This document shows, one piece after another, positions 34,581 through 43,902 of a DNA stretch of 50,139 nucleotides. The notes under the pieces were generated by a model. The model was not told where the DNA came from. It saw only the letters and a list, made by a program, of their open reading frames with translations, and searched no databases. A program made the position numbers and the translations under genes. The stretch is from Acidobacteria bacterium 13_2_20CM_57_17 (GTDB lineage: Bacteria > Acidobacteriota > Terriglobia > Acidiferrales > UBA7541). The stretch is taken from the NCBI GenBank assembly GCA_001914785.1, contig MNDE01000102.1, positions 1 to 50,139 on the forward strand, given 5' to 3'. The stretch's first letter is position 1. Every line of letters starts with the position of its first letter.

Positions 34581-37500
34581 ATGCTTAGAAATAGATTGAG
34601 TGGTCTTTTTCTTTCTCTGTTTGTCCTCGGGTTCGCCTTGATGGGACTCGTTCAGCGCGCCGACGCCCAGGTTTTGTTTGGATCGGTGAGCGGTACGGTG
34701 ACAGACCAGAGCGGGGCAGGTGTGCCGAGAGCACACGTGACCCTCATTAATAGAGCCACCAGCGTTCAGAAGGAAGCAGACGCGGATGAGAGCGGCCATT
34801 ACACGATTACAGACGTGCCGCCTGGGAACTACGACCTTAAAGTGACAGCCAGCGGGTTCAAGCCGCTGACGCAGACGAATCTGTCAGTTTCAGTCAATAC
34901 AGTCACCAATGCCGATGTCAAGTTACAAGTTGGGGCCGTGTCCGAGCAAGTCACAGTCGAAGCATCAACTGTGACGTTGCAGACGGAGAAGACCGACCTT
35001 CACACCGAGCTCACGGAAAAAGCCATCTTGGAAATGCCGCTCAATCAATACCGGAATTACCAGACGCTGATCAATCTTGTACCTGGCGCCACACCTGGAG
35101 TCTTTCAGAACGCTATCGCTGATACGCCGGAACGCGCCTTAAGCACGAACATCAACGGCACCAATCGCAACAACAACAACACGCGCGTGGACGGCGCCAC
35201 CGATGTTTTCGTCTGGCTGCCTCACCACACTGTCTATGTGCCCCCCGCAGAGACCATTCAGGAAGTCAACATTTCCACGAACAATTTTGACCCTGAACAA
35301 GGCATGACCGGCGGCGCAGCCGTTACGGTGATCACTAAATCGGGCACCAATCAATTCCATGCCACCTTATTTGAATACCATGCGGACCAGGCGCTGCGCG
35401 CCAGGCAGTTTTTCGAGACCCCTGCCAGTAGCCCGCGCAAGGGGAAAAGCATCCTCAATGATTTGGGCGGCACATATGGAGGCCCAATCAAGAAGGACAA
35501 GCTGTTCTTCTTCGGGAGTTACGACGGGACGTTTGAACGCGACAATCGCCAAGTGTCTACGGGCCCTCTAGCTGGTATTCAAACCGTGCCGACTGCTCCC
35601 CTCCGTGCAGGAGATTTCAGCGCCATTACGACCAAAATTTACGATCCTGCGACTGGAGGGGGCAATCCCAGCGCTCGCACCCAATTTATCGCCTCGTCGA
35701 ATTCGAGCAGCCCGAACTTTAATGCTGCTTGTACGAGCGCGAGCGGCTGTCCCAACATGATTCCGACGGCTCGGCTTAGCTCCATTTCGACGCAAATCTT
35801 GGGTCTGGTCCCGCTGCCGAACTTGCCGGGCGACACTGCGAACTTTTTCTCGTCGGCTACGCAGCGCCTAACGCGTCACAATTTCGACGGCAAGGTGGAC
35901 TGGAATCGAACCGGCAAGCACAATATTTTCGCCAAGTACAGCGCTATGAGATCCGTCTTTCACGGCGTACCCAACCTTGGTAAAGCCATTGGAGACTGTG
36001 CCTGTGACGGCGGGCTGGGAGATTTTCATTCTCTTGTGCAGCTTGTAACCGTGGGACACACTTTGACCCTTTCTCCGACGCTTGTCGTTGATGGAAACGT
36101 CGGCTTCACGCGCATGAGCGAATATGGCCAGACGCCCGACTTTGGCACGAATATTGGGCTTAGCGTGCTGGGGATTCCAGGCACTAACAACCCGAACGAC
36201 CTGCGGGACAGCGGTATGCCGTTTTTCGCCATCTCCGGCTATGCCAATATTGGCAACCCTGAGGGTTGGAATCCCGCCTTCCGCAACGACTGGAGCTTTA
36301 CCAGCAACCACAACGTTCGTTGGTCCCACGGCAAGCATCAAGTCAGCGCCGGGACAGACATCGTTCATCACCACCTCAATCACTGGCAGCCCGAATTGGG
36401 CGCCGGCCCGCGCGGAGAGTTCGACTTCGGTGGCGGCCCGACGGCATTGGCGGGAAGCGCTGCTCCTGACCGATTCAATGCTTTGGCCGAGTTTGAGCTT
36501 GGCCTCTTCGGTGAGCTGAACAGCGGGGCTGGCAGCAATATCGGCGCGGGGAGGAGCGAGCAATTCATTAAGGCCACTGCCCGCGAATGGCAATTTGGCT
36601 GGTTTGTTGGAGATCGCTACCGGATTACGAATAAGCTCACCGTTAACCTGGGCTTGCGCTATGAGTATTATCCCCTCATGACACGCAATGGCGCTTTCAC
36701 CTTCGACCGTTATGACTTCACGACAAACCAAGTGCTGCTCGGCGGAATCGGCGGCAACTCCGACAATCTCGGTGTCACCACAAGCAAAAAACTCTTCGCG
36801 CCGAGAATTGGCCTGGCTTATCAGATTAATACTAATACCGTGGTGCGGGCCGGCTTTGGAATTACCGTCGACCCGTTACCTCTGGCCAGACCGCTCCGTG
36901 GGTTTTACCCACTCACCGTGGGTTCCAACTTCACGGGAATAAACAGCTTTAGTCCGTACGCGTCCCTTTCGAGCGGCATACCTGTCATTTGCTGCAGCAA
37001 CATCAACATAAGCAGTGGGAGCATCACGCTTCCTGGCGCGGCGCTGGAGAGAAGCACTGGCACTGGTTTGCTGAAGCGTGGTTACATCGAATCCTGGAAT
37101 CTCGTGGTTGAGCGCAAGCTCCCTGCTAACTTTCTTGTTTCCGTCGGATACGTCGGCACACAGACGGTTCACCAGTTCGCTGACCGCAATGTCAACGCTT
37201 CCCTTCCAGGCACAGGCCAGTTAGGGCAGCCGCTGAACTGTGCTGTACCCAATTATGCAACGGGAACCTGCACGACCCTAGAGTTCGGACGCACCGCCGA
37301 AACCGACCTTTGGCAGGGCTATCTGAGCGCTAACTATCACGCGCTCCAGGCTTCCATCAATCGCCAGTTCTCGCATGGCCTGATGGTCAAAGGAGCGTAC
37401 ACCTATTCCAAGGCCATTGACTTCACGGATGACGATGGATGGGCTTCCCTGGCTTGGAACGATCCCAGTGTCTTTCGGCGTAATCGCGCCCGAGCAGGTT

Positions 37501-38060
37501 TCGATACTCCTCATATCTTCCAACTCGCTTACATCTACGAACTGCCCGTCGGGAAGGGCAAACAGTGGGCTAGTGGCGAAAGTGTTGTTGCCAAGATTCT
37601 GAGTGACTGGCAGGTTAGCGGAATATTCAGCGCCATTCACGGCCAGCCATTTTCCCTCACGGCCTCTGCTTCCTCGCTGAACGCTGTCGGTCAGCGGCAG
37701 ACTCCTGATCAAGTCGGGCCAGTCAAGAAACTTGGAGGAATAGGGACAGGTCAACCGTTCTATGACCCAACGGCCTTTTCGGCCGTGATCCGCCCAGGAA
37801 CAGGCCCAAATCCTTATGGCGATGTCGGCCGCAACACTCTGTTTGGGCCTGGCAGTGTGAACATGGACTTCAGCCTGTTTCGGACCTTCAATCTCACCGA
37901 GCGGCTTAACTTGCAGTTCCGCTCGGATGCAGCAAATTTCTTTAATTCACCACATTTCAATAATCCGACTGGATCGCGCAGCAGCGGGAATTTCCTGATA
38001 ATCACCAGTGCCAAGAACGACGAGCGGCAGTTCCGGTTCGGCCTGCGGCTTGCGTTCTAA
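34581..38060 (+). CDS. TonB-dependent outer-membrane receptor with carboxypeptidase-regulatory-like domain
   Basis: A 1,159-residue protein. Residues 1-30 are a Sec signal ending RADAQ. Residues about 33-115 form the Ig-like CarboxypepD_reg domain (GSVSGTVTDQSGAGVPRAHVTLINRAT, then GHYTITDVPPGNYDLKVTASGF). A plug follows to about 270, containing STNINGTNRNNNNTRVDGATD. The rest is a large beta-barrel with repeated aromatic-ended strands and a terminal RLAF, the C-terminal Phe expected for barrel assembly. This is the Oar-like/SusC-like receptor class abundant in Acidobacteria, likely importing oligosaccharides; substrate unknown. The ATG at 34581 has GGAGG 8 bases upstream. It is divergent from a ROK regulator, ends in its own strong terminator, and heads the DUF1080/TIM-barrel/oxidoreductase genes. 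Confidence 0.93.
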   Translation: MLRNRLSGLFLSLFVLGFALMGLVQRADAQVLFGSVSGTVTDQSGAGVPRAHVTLINRATSVQKEADADESGHYTITDVPPGNYDLKVTASGFKPLTQTNLSVSVNTVTNADVKLQVGAVSEQVTVEASTVTLQTEKTDLHTELTEKAILEMPLNQYRNYQTLINLVPGATPGVFQNAIADTPERALSTNINGTNRNNNNTRVDGATDVFVWLPHHTVYVPPAETIQEVNISTNNFDPEQGMTGGAAVTVITKSGTNQFHATLFEYHADQALRARQFFETPASSPRKGKSILNDLGGTYGGPIKKDKLFFFGSYDGTFERDNRQVSTGPLAGIQTVPTAPLRAGDFSAITTKIYDPATGGGNPSARTQFIASSNSSSPNFNAACTSASGCPNMIPTARLSSISTQILGLVPLPNLPGDTANFFSSATQRLTRHNFDGKVDWNRTGKHNIFAKYSAMRSVFHGVPNLGKAIGDCACDGGLGDFHSLVQLVTVGHTLTLSPTLVVDGNVGFTRMSEYGQTPDFGTNIGLSVLGIPGTNNPNDLRDSGMPFFAISGYANIGNPEGWNPAFRNDWSFTSNHNVRWSHGKHQVSAGTDIVHHHLNHWQPELGAGPRGEFDFGGGPTALAGSAAPDRFNALAEFELGLFGELNSGAGSNIGAGRSEQFIKATAREWQFGWFVGDRYRITNKLTVNLGLRYEYYPLMTRNGAFTFDRYDFTTNQVLLGGIGGNSDNLGVTTSKKLFAPRIGLAYQINTNTVVRAGFGITVDPLPLARPLRGFYPLTVGSNFTGINSFSPYASLSSGIPVICCSNINISSGSITLPGAALERSTGTGLLKRGYIESWNLVVERKLPANFLVSVGYVGTQTVHQFADRNVNASLPGTGQLGQPLNCAVPNYATGTCTTLEFGRTAETDLWQGYLSANYHALQASINRQFSHGLMVKGAYTYSKAIDFTDDDGWASLAWNDPSVFRRNRARAGFDTPHIFQLAYIYELPVGKGKQWASGESVVAKILSDWQVSGIFSAIHGQPFSLTASASSLNAVGQRQTPDQVGPVKKLGGIGTGQPFYDPTAFSAVIRPGTGPNPYGDVGRNTLFGPGSVNMDFSLFRTFNLTERLNLQFRSDAANFFNSPHFNNPTGSRSSGNFLIITSAKNDERQFRFGLRLAF

Positions 38061-38076
38061 TTCGTAGAACTTCAGC

Positions 38077-38107
38077 CCGGGGCACGCTACGGCGTGCCCC
38101 GGCTTTT
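38077..38107 (+). terminator. Strong intrinsic terminator after the TonB receptor
   Basis: An 11-bp perfect stem, CCGGGGCACGC (38077-38087) against GCGTGCCCCGG (38092-38102), with the tetraloop TACG and followed by CTTTTAAATT. It begins 16 bases past the receptor's stop codon. It would separate, or allow graded read-through from, the receptor into the downstream DUF1080 operon. Confidence 0.85.
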
Positions 38108-38195
38108 AAATTCGCTTCTCCGGCCCTCAGCATGATAGTGTTTTTCTCCCGATAAGTGCTAAAACCCACAGCCCAGTGAAGGCGGAGGCTTTGCC

Positions 38196-38827
38196 GTGAA
38201 GAGATGGAGTGGCATTTTCGCAGCGATTCTATTACTCGGACTCGGCACGGTAGCCCAGGCTCCTCGTGAAAGCAGCTGGGTTGCTCTCTTCAATGGGAAA
38301 GACTTGAGCGGCTGGAAGAAGAATGGCGATGAAAAGTGGGTCGTCGAGCAAGGAACCATCCTCTGCGAAAGCACGGCCAACAAGTACGGATACCTGACCA
38401 CGGAAAAAACGTATCGGGATTTCATGCTGCGCCTAAAATTCAAAGGCGAGGCCGAGGGCAACAGCGGCGTATTCGTTCATGCCAAGATTGCGGGAATCGA
38501 CCACAGCATGGTCCGGACATTGAGGGGATGCAGGTGGAGGTCGACCCGAACATGGGCAAGCACACGGGCGGGCTGTACGAAACCGGCGGGCGTGGCTGGG
38601 TGGAGCAGCCCACGCCAGAAGGCGAGCAGGTGCTGAAGCCTGGGAACTGGAATGAGCTGGAAGTGTCCGTGCATGGCACACACATCGTTACGCAGCTCAA
38701 TGGCGCAAAGATTGTGGACTTTACGGACCCGGCGCCCAAATTCACAGATGGCGTCATCGGCCTGCAGATCCACACCGGCGGCGGCGTGAAAATGCGTTGG
38801 AAGGACATTTCCATCAGAGAGCAATAA
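38196..38827 (+). pseudogene. DUF1080 (3-keto-disaccharide hydrolase-like) protein with one frameshift
   Basis: GTG start with GGAGG 8 bases upstream, and a Sec signal (WSGIFAAILLLGLGTVAQ). The DUF1080 domain begins WVALFNGKDLSGWKKNGDEKWVVEQGTILCE and runs to GVFVHAKIAGIDHS, then breaks near 38505-38512. The remainder is in another frame: GPDIEGMQVEVDPNMGKHTGGLYETGGRGW to GGGVKMRWKDISIREQ and a stop. A single-base change would restore one 210-residue protein, so this is either a recent pseudogene or a sequencing or assembly error. DUF1080 proteins act as 3-keto-glycoside hydrolases or lyases in periplasmic oxidative glycoside degradation; with the next two genes this would form such a pathway. 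The break is the only lesion I see. Confidence 0.82.
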
Positions 38828-38884
38828 GAAATAAGAAGAGGAGTCTTTGTTTGGCACAACCGAACCCATGCACAACAGGCAACC

Positions 38885-39871
38885 ATGAATAAACGGAATC
38901 GCCGTGCTTTTCTGCAAGCGTCCGCAGCAGCGGCCTTGGCCGTGCCTCTCGGCGGAGTAGCGATCGCCGCAAAAGACGCGTCCGTTCCTGGTGTTTTGCC
39001 CGCGGAGATCCTTAATCCTGCGCAAAGCGCGCCTACAGTTGCCGCCAATGAGGGCAAGAAGCCGCTGCGGCTCGGTTTGATTATAGGCATCGGCAAGGAT
39101 CCCGACGCGGCCATGGCCAAGGTGCGCGACCTTGGGCTGCCCACGAGCCAGGTCTTTGTGGACGAGTTTGGACCGGAGCTTGTCGGCCGGGTGCGTCAAG
39201 CCCTAGAAAAACACCAGATCGAGGGGACGTCTGTTGTCGTTGGTGGACCGGGTGAAGAAGTTTGGGACTTTTATCAAGGGCCGCTGACGATTGGCCTGGT
39301 TCCGCGCGAGACGCGTGCGGCGCGAATCGCGCACATCAAGAAGGCGTCGGATTTCGCCAAACAATGCGGCATCCCGGCGGTGCAGACGCACTGCGGATTC
39401 ATCCCCGAGAATCCAAACGATCCAGTTTACAAGGAAGCGATCGCGGCGATGCGAGAGGTCGCCGCCTACTGCAAGAACAACGGCCAGAATTTTCGGTACG
39501 AGACCGGCCAGGAGACGCCTATCACGCTGGTGCGCGCGATTCAGGACGTGGGCCTGGACAATCAGGGCGTCAACTTCGATCTCGCAAACCTGATTCTCTA
39601 CGGCAAGGCCAATCCCATCGATGCCATTGAGCTCCTTGGCCCTTACGTGCAGGGAATCCACGCCAAGGACGGAATGTTCCCTTCGAATCCGAAGGAACTC
39701 GGCAAGGAAGTTCCTATTGGCAAGGGCAAAGTAGATTTTCCGCGCATCATCGAGCGACTGAAGCAACTGAACTATCGCGGGGCCGTCACCATTGAGCGGG
39801 AGATTTCGGGGCCAAAGCAAGTGGAAGACGTTCGCGATGCGAAGACATACCTGGAAAAACTAATCGCGTAG
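38885..39871 (+). CDS. Exported sugar-phosphate-isomerase/epimerase-like TIM barrel
   Basis: A 328-residue protein with an N-terminal export signal (NRRAFLQASAAAALAVPLGGVAIA, a twin-arginine-type sequence). From residue 60 it has the xylose-isomerase-like TIM-barrel pattern: LRLGLIIGIG, IPAVQTHCGFIPEN, YETGQETP (metal-binding Glu), VNFDLANLIL (Asp), GIHAKDG (His/Asp) and YRGAVTIEREI (late Glu). These are the usual divalent-metal ligands of this fold. With signals on its neighbours, the enzyme probably isomerises or epimerises a keto-sugar in the periplasm. The ATG at 38885 has only a weak ribosome-binding site (AGGCAACC). It follows the DUF1080 gene by 57 bases and precedes the oxidoreductase by 22. 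Confidence 0.88.
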   Translation: MNKRNRRAFLQASAAAALAVPLGGVAIAAKDASVPGVLPAEILNPAQSAPTVAANEGKKPLRLGLIIGIGKDPDAAMAKVRDLGLPTSQVFVDEFGPELVGRVRQALEKHQIEGTSVVVGGPGEEVWDFYQGPLTIGLVPRETRAARIAHIKKASDFAKQCGIPAVQTHCGFIPENPNDPVYKEAIAAMREVAAYCKNNGQNFRYETGQETPITLVRAIQDVGLDNQGVNFDLANLILYGKANPIDAIELLGPYVQGIHAKDGMFPSNPKELGKEVPIGKGKVDFPRIIERLKQLNYRGAVTIEREISGPKQVEDVRDAKTYLEKLIA

Positions 39872-39893
39872 CTTGCAGACGCAGGAGGACAAC

Positions 39894-41201
39894 ATGGCAG
39901 GGGAAACAAAGCGGCCAAATTTCTCGAATGAAGTCGACCGCCGAAAATTCATCAGCGTAGCCGCGGTTACGGCCGGGGCGATGTTACTCAAGCCGGCGTT
40001 GGTACGCGGCACAGCCGCGAATTCCGCAGTCCGCGTGGGCCTGCTCGGCTGCGGCGGGCGCGGCACGGAGGACGCGTCAAATATGGTTGACACCGGCGGC
40101 GCTCGCGTTGTCGCGCTGGCCGACATGTTCCGGGATCAACTTGACAACGCCAAGAAACACTTCGACGAGATGCAGCAGGCCAAGGACTATGCGGCGATTG
40201 ATGCTTCGCAGGTCTTCGTTGGCTCTAACGCTTTTAAGCAGATGGCAGCCTCTAAAGAAGTGGACGCAGTGGTCATCGCCACCCCACCCTATTATCATCC
40301 TCAGCATCTGGAAGCAATCGTCGCTGCCGGAAAACATGTCTACGTCGAGAAACCCGTAGCTGTGGACGTGCCCGGCGCATTGAAGGTGATCGAGATCGGC
40401 AAGCGCGCGGAAGGCAAACTCAGCCTGGACGTGGGATTCCAAATTCGCGATTGTCCCCCGTTCGTGGAACTGGTGAAACGTATCCACAATGGGGCGATCG
40501 GCAATATTGTCTGCGGCGAAGCGCACTATCTGACAGGCTATATTGAAAGGCCACCCTGTCCCAATGCATCTCCCGTCGAGAAACGTTTGCGCAACTGGGT
40601 TTACGACCGCGTTCTTTCCGGCGACATCATCGTCGAGCAGAACATTCACGTCATTGACATTTGCAATTGGGTTCTCAAGAGCCATCCTTTGAAGGCTTCG
40701 GCGACGGGAGGGCGGCAGGGCCGTCCCGCGAACGATGGTGATGTCTATGGGAACTACAACGTCATCTTCCACTATCCTGATGACGTGGACGTGACCTTCA
40801 GTTCTACACAGTTTGCCAAGGGCTGGTGGGACGTGACTGAGCGTTTCTTCGGTACCAAAGGCACTTCGCAATCGCCGTACACAGGATCCCTCGGCATTTG
40901 GGGTGACGACCCATGGCAATCCCCGCAAACGCCCAAGCCTGGCGCCGAGCAACAAGCGTTTTCTGTGACGGGAAACTTCACGTCTAACCTGGAATTCGCC
41001 GACCGCGAAAAGAAGAAAGCGTTCATTGAAAGCATCTCCAGCGGAAATTTCCATAATCAGGCCGCGAAGGGGACCGAGTCCGCTCTTTCCTGCATGATGG
41101 CGCGAACAGCGGCCTACAAGGGACGCGATGTGACCTGGGAGGAAACCATGAAATCCACTGAGGTATGGGATCCGAAAATCGATTTGAATAAACTGCGCTG
41201 A
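39894..41201 (+). CDS. Tat-exported Gfo/Idh/MocA oxidoreductase
   Basis: A 435-residue NAD(P)-dependent oxidoreductase. The ATG at 39894 has AGGAGG upstream and opens a twin-arginine signal (VDRRKFISVAAVTAGAMLL). The Rossmann motif is VGLLGCGGRG (48-57); EKP (152-154) carries the conserved catalytic Lys. The C-terminal alpha/beta domain has GDIIVEQNIHVIDICNW, a typical active-site strand with His and Asp. As a Tat substrate it would be exported with its cofactor already bound, as known for glucose-fructose oxidoreductase. Related enzymes oxidise C3 of glycosides or act on inositols. Context with DUF1080 and the TIM barrel favours glycoside 3-oxidation or its reversal. Confidence 0.9.
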   Translation: MAGETKRPNFSNEVDRRKFISVAAVTAGAMLLKPALVRGTAANSAVRVGLLGCGGRGTEDASNMVDTGGARVVALADMFRDQLDNAKKHFDEMQQAKDYAAIDASQVFVGSNAFKQMAASKEVDAVVIATPPYYHPQHLEAIVAAGKHVYVEKPVAVDVPGALKVIEIGKRAEGKLSLDVGFQIRDCPPFVELVKRIHNGAIGNIVCGEAHYLTGYIERPPCPNASPVEKRLRNWVYDRVLSGDIIVEQNIHVIDICNWVLKSHPLKASATGGRQGRPANDGDVYGNYNVIFHYPDDVDVTFSSTQFAKGWWDVTERFFGTKGTSQSPYTGSLGIWGDDPWQSPQTPKPGAEQQAFSVTGNFTSNLEFADREKKKAFIESISSGNFHNQAAKGTESALSCMMARTAAYKGRDVTWEETMKSTEVWDPKIDLNKLR

Positions 41202-41210
41202 GGTGTGTCG

Positions 41211-42135
41211 ATGCGTCATCCATCCCGTCGCGAGTTCTTGAAATCCTCGGCTACGGCTGTCTGTGCAGCGGGCCTCGGTGGCGGCGCGCTGGCCAACTCG
41301 CTGATGGCGGGTGCATCCTCTGCGGCTCCGCCCGCTCCACCAACACTATCTATCAAGAAGGGCGTATGGTTCGAATGCTGCCTGCCAAGTTGAGCACCGC
41401 AGACCGTTTCAAACTAGCGCGCGACGTCGGCTTCGAAGTCGCGCAGGTGCCAACACAGCCTGACGAACGCAAGGCTGAGGAATCAAGAGAGCCGCCGAGG
41501 CAGCGAACATCCGCATCGATTCCGTGATGAACATGGATCATTGGAAATATCCATTGTCTTCGAGCGACCGAGCGGTCGTGGAGAAGAGCCTTGCAGGGAT
41601 GCGCTCCTCTTTGCATTACGCCAAGCTGTGGGGTTCGCATGCCGTGCTGCTTGTCCCGGCAGTGGTGAATCCGCAGACGTCCTACCATGACGCCTGGACG
41701 CGCTAACAAAAAGAGATTCGCACGGTGATTCCGCTTGCGGAAGAATTGAAAGTTGTTATCGCCATCGAGGAAGTCTGGAATAAGTTTCTCCTGAGCCCGC
41801 TCGAGATGGCCAGGTATATTAGTGAATTTCAAAGCCCTTGGATCAAAGCGTGGTTCGACGTGGGGAACGTGCTGCTTTACTGGTATCCGCAGGACTGGAT
41901 TCACACTCTCGGCAACAACATCGTCAAGGTTCATCTCAAAGATTTCAAGCGCAAGGAAGACGCGTACGCCTGGGTGAACTTGGGTGACGGGAATGCAGAT
42001 TGGGCTGTTGTGCGGCAAGCTTTCGCCGATATAGGCTATTCTGGCAGTGCCGTGACGGAGCTTGAAGGAGGCGACGAAGCGTATCCCCGTGATGTAAGCC
42101 GGCGCTTCGATTGGTTAGTCCTCGGCCGTAGCTGA
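41211..42135 (+). pseudogene. Broken second sugar-phosphate-isomerase/epimerase-like gene
   Basis: Starts at the ATG at 41211 (GAGGTG upstream, 9 bases after the oxidoreductase stop) with a twin-arginine signal (SRREFLKSSATAVCAAGLGG). The frame fails near 41375; a second frame gives MLPAKLSTADRFKLARDVGFEVAQVPTQPDERKAEE. It fails again near 41490, and a third gives IDSVMNMDHWKYPLSSSD to DAWTR, then an in-frame TAA at 41704-41706, and continues in the same frame KEIRTVIPLAEELKVVIAIEEVWNKF, AWFDVGNVLLYWYPQDWI, IVKVHLKDFKR and SGSAVTELEGGDE to the stop. All barrel metal ligands would be present in the repaired protein. Two frameshifts and a nonsense codon make it a pseudogene, unless the assembly is poor here. 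Confidence 0.85.
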
Positions 42136-42217
42136 GTGCTATGCGAAAAGTCCCCCGCAATTCGAGGCTCTGGACAGGCCCCCGGGCGCAAACTCAGATG
42201 TGGATCTACTTCTTTTG

Positions 42218-43882
42218 ATGTTTTCTCGAAGAGACTTTCTTGGCGGGGCCTGTGCCTTTCTGCTCCCCCAGTTGTCCAGAAAAAGCGCTGACCTGAAGTC
42301 CTCGTCCGCACTCTCCCCCATTCGGTTTCGAGAGGTTGCCCGACACGCCGGCCTGGACTTTGTGCTTCAGAACAATCCGACGCCGCAGAAACATATGATC
42401 GAAACGATGCCGGGCGGCGTCGCGGCTTTTGATTACAACAACGATGGACGGGTGGACATCTTCTTCACAAATGGGGCGTCGATTCCTTCGATGGAAAAGG
42501 ATTCGCCGAAGTTTTTCAACCAGCTCTTCCGAAACGACGGAGGGATGAAATTCACCAACGTCACGTCGGAGGCTCGAGTCGCAGGCGCCGGCTATTCCAT
42601 GGGCGCTGCGGCGGCGGATTACAACAATGATGGCTACACAGATTTGTTTGTCGCAGGCGTCTACCGAAACATTCTTTATCGCAACCTGGGCAACGGAAAG
42701 TTCGAGGATGTGACCGAGAAAGCCGGAATCAAGAGCGACAAATGGTCTGTTGCCGCCGGTTGGTTTGACTACGACAATGACGGCTGGCTGGATCTGTTCG
42801 TCGTCAATTACGCGCACTGGACTCCCGACTTTGACCGCTACTGTGGTGAGCGCGACCGCAATCTGCGCGTCTACTGCCATCCTAAGTATTTCGAGGGGTT
42901 GCCCAACACGCTCTACCGGAACCGCCGCGATGGAACCTTCGAGGACGTCACGGCCAAAGCTGGCATTGCGGGCCACATCGGACGTGGCATGAGTGTGGCT
43001 TTTGCCGACTATGATAACGACGGCTTCACAGACGTCTTTGTCACAAACGACAATTTGCCCAACTTCCTGTTCCACAATCAAGGTGACGGAACGTTCGAAG
43101 AAGTTGCGCTGCAGGCTGGCGTGGCATTAACCAACAATGGCTTACCTGTGGCTAGCATGGGGGCGGATTTTCGCGATTTTGATAATGACGGACTTTGCGA
43201 TCTCAGCGTTACGGCCTTGGCCGGTGAGACTTTCCCCTTGTTTCAGAATCTGGGCAAAGGTTCGTTCCAGGACGCGACGCACAAGAGCCGGCTGGCCGCA
43301 CTCTCCACGACGCGCAGCGGCTGGAGCAACGGCTTCTTCGATTTTAACAATGACGGCTGGAAGGACCTGTTCACGGCTAATTCGGACGTCAACGATTTAA
43401 TAGATCTTTTTGGATTCACGCACTACAAACAACCCAACAGTCTCTACGCCAACCTCGGGAACGGAACGTTCCGCGATGTTTCCTCGGAAGCAGGCTTTGA
43501 TCTTGCGCGCGCACACCGCGGCAGCGCCTTTGCGGATTTTGACAACGATGGAAAAATCGACGTGGTCGTGAGCGCCCTCGGCGAGCCGGCGGAACTTTGG
43601 CAAAACGCCAGCGCCGATGTGAACCGCTGGCTCATCCTGAAGCTCATTGGTACGCGAAGCAATCGCGACGGGATCGGCGCAAAGATTCGCCTGGGTAATC
43701 AGTTCAATCACATTACCACAGCCGTAGGCTACGCTTCCTCGAGTCCCTCAACAGTGCATTTCGGAACGGGGAAGTTGGAGAAGGTTGAACGGATCGAGAT
43801 TCACTGGCCAAGCTGCACGGTTCAGGTGTTGCGAAACGTCGTGACCAACCAGGTTCTCGAAGTCCACGAGCCATCAAAATAA
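42218..43882 (+). CDS. CRTAC1/VCBS-repeat protein with ASPIC-UnbV C-terminus, second copy
   Basis: A 554-residue paralogue of the 31-32.9 kb protein. It starts with a twin-arginine signal (MFSRRDFLGGACAFLLPQL). The calcium-binding loops AFDYNNDGRVDIFF, ADYNNDGYTDLFV, FDYDNDGWLDLFVV, FADYDNDGFTDVFV, RDFDNDGLCDLSV and ADFDNDGKIDVVV mark the propeller blades. The C-terminal ASPIC/UnbV part is SNRDGIGAKIRLGNQ, YASSSPSTVHFGTG and IHWPSCTVQVL. The ATG at 42218 is chosen because it puts the signal at the very N-terminus; an in-frame GTG at 42200 adds a hydrophobic MDLLLL, and neither has a strong ribosome-binding site. It is convergent with a TPR gene only 20 bases away, echoing the first CRTAC1/TPR pair. 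Confidence 0.88.
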   Translation: MFSRRDFLGGACAFLLPQLSRKSADLKSSSALSPIRFREVARHAGLDFVLQNNPTPQKHMIETMPGGVAAFDYNNDGRVDIFFTNGASIPSMEKDSPKFFNQLFRNDGGMKFTNVTSEARVAGAGYSMGAAAADYNNDGYTDLFVAGVYRNILYRNLGNGKFEDVTEKAGIKSDKWSVAAGWFDYDNDGWLDLFVVNYAHWTPDFDRYCGERDRNLRVYCHPKYFEGLPNTLYRNRRDGTFEDVTAKAGIAGHIGRGMSVAFADYDNDGFTDVFVTNDNLPNFLFHNQGDGTFEEVALQAGVALTNNGLPVASMGADFRDFDNDGLCDLSVTALAGETFPLFQNLGKGSFQDATHKSRLAALSTTRSGWSNGFFDFNNDGWKDLFTANSDVNDLIDLFGFTHYKQPNSLYANLGNGTFRDVSSEAGFDLARAHRGSAFADFDNDGKIDVVVSALGEPAELWQNASADVNRWLILKLIGTRSNRDGIGAKIRLGNQFNHITTAVGYASSSPSTVHFGTGKLEKVERIEIHWPSCTVQVLRNVVTNQVLEVHEPSK

Positions 43883-43902
43883 ACCCGGACGCTTTCCACT
43901 GG

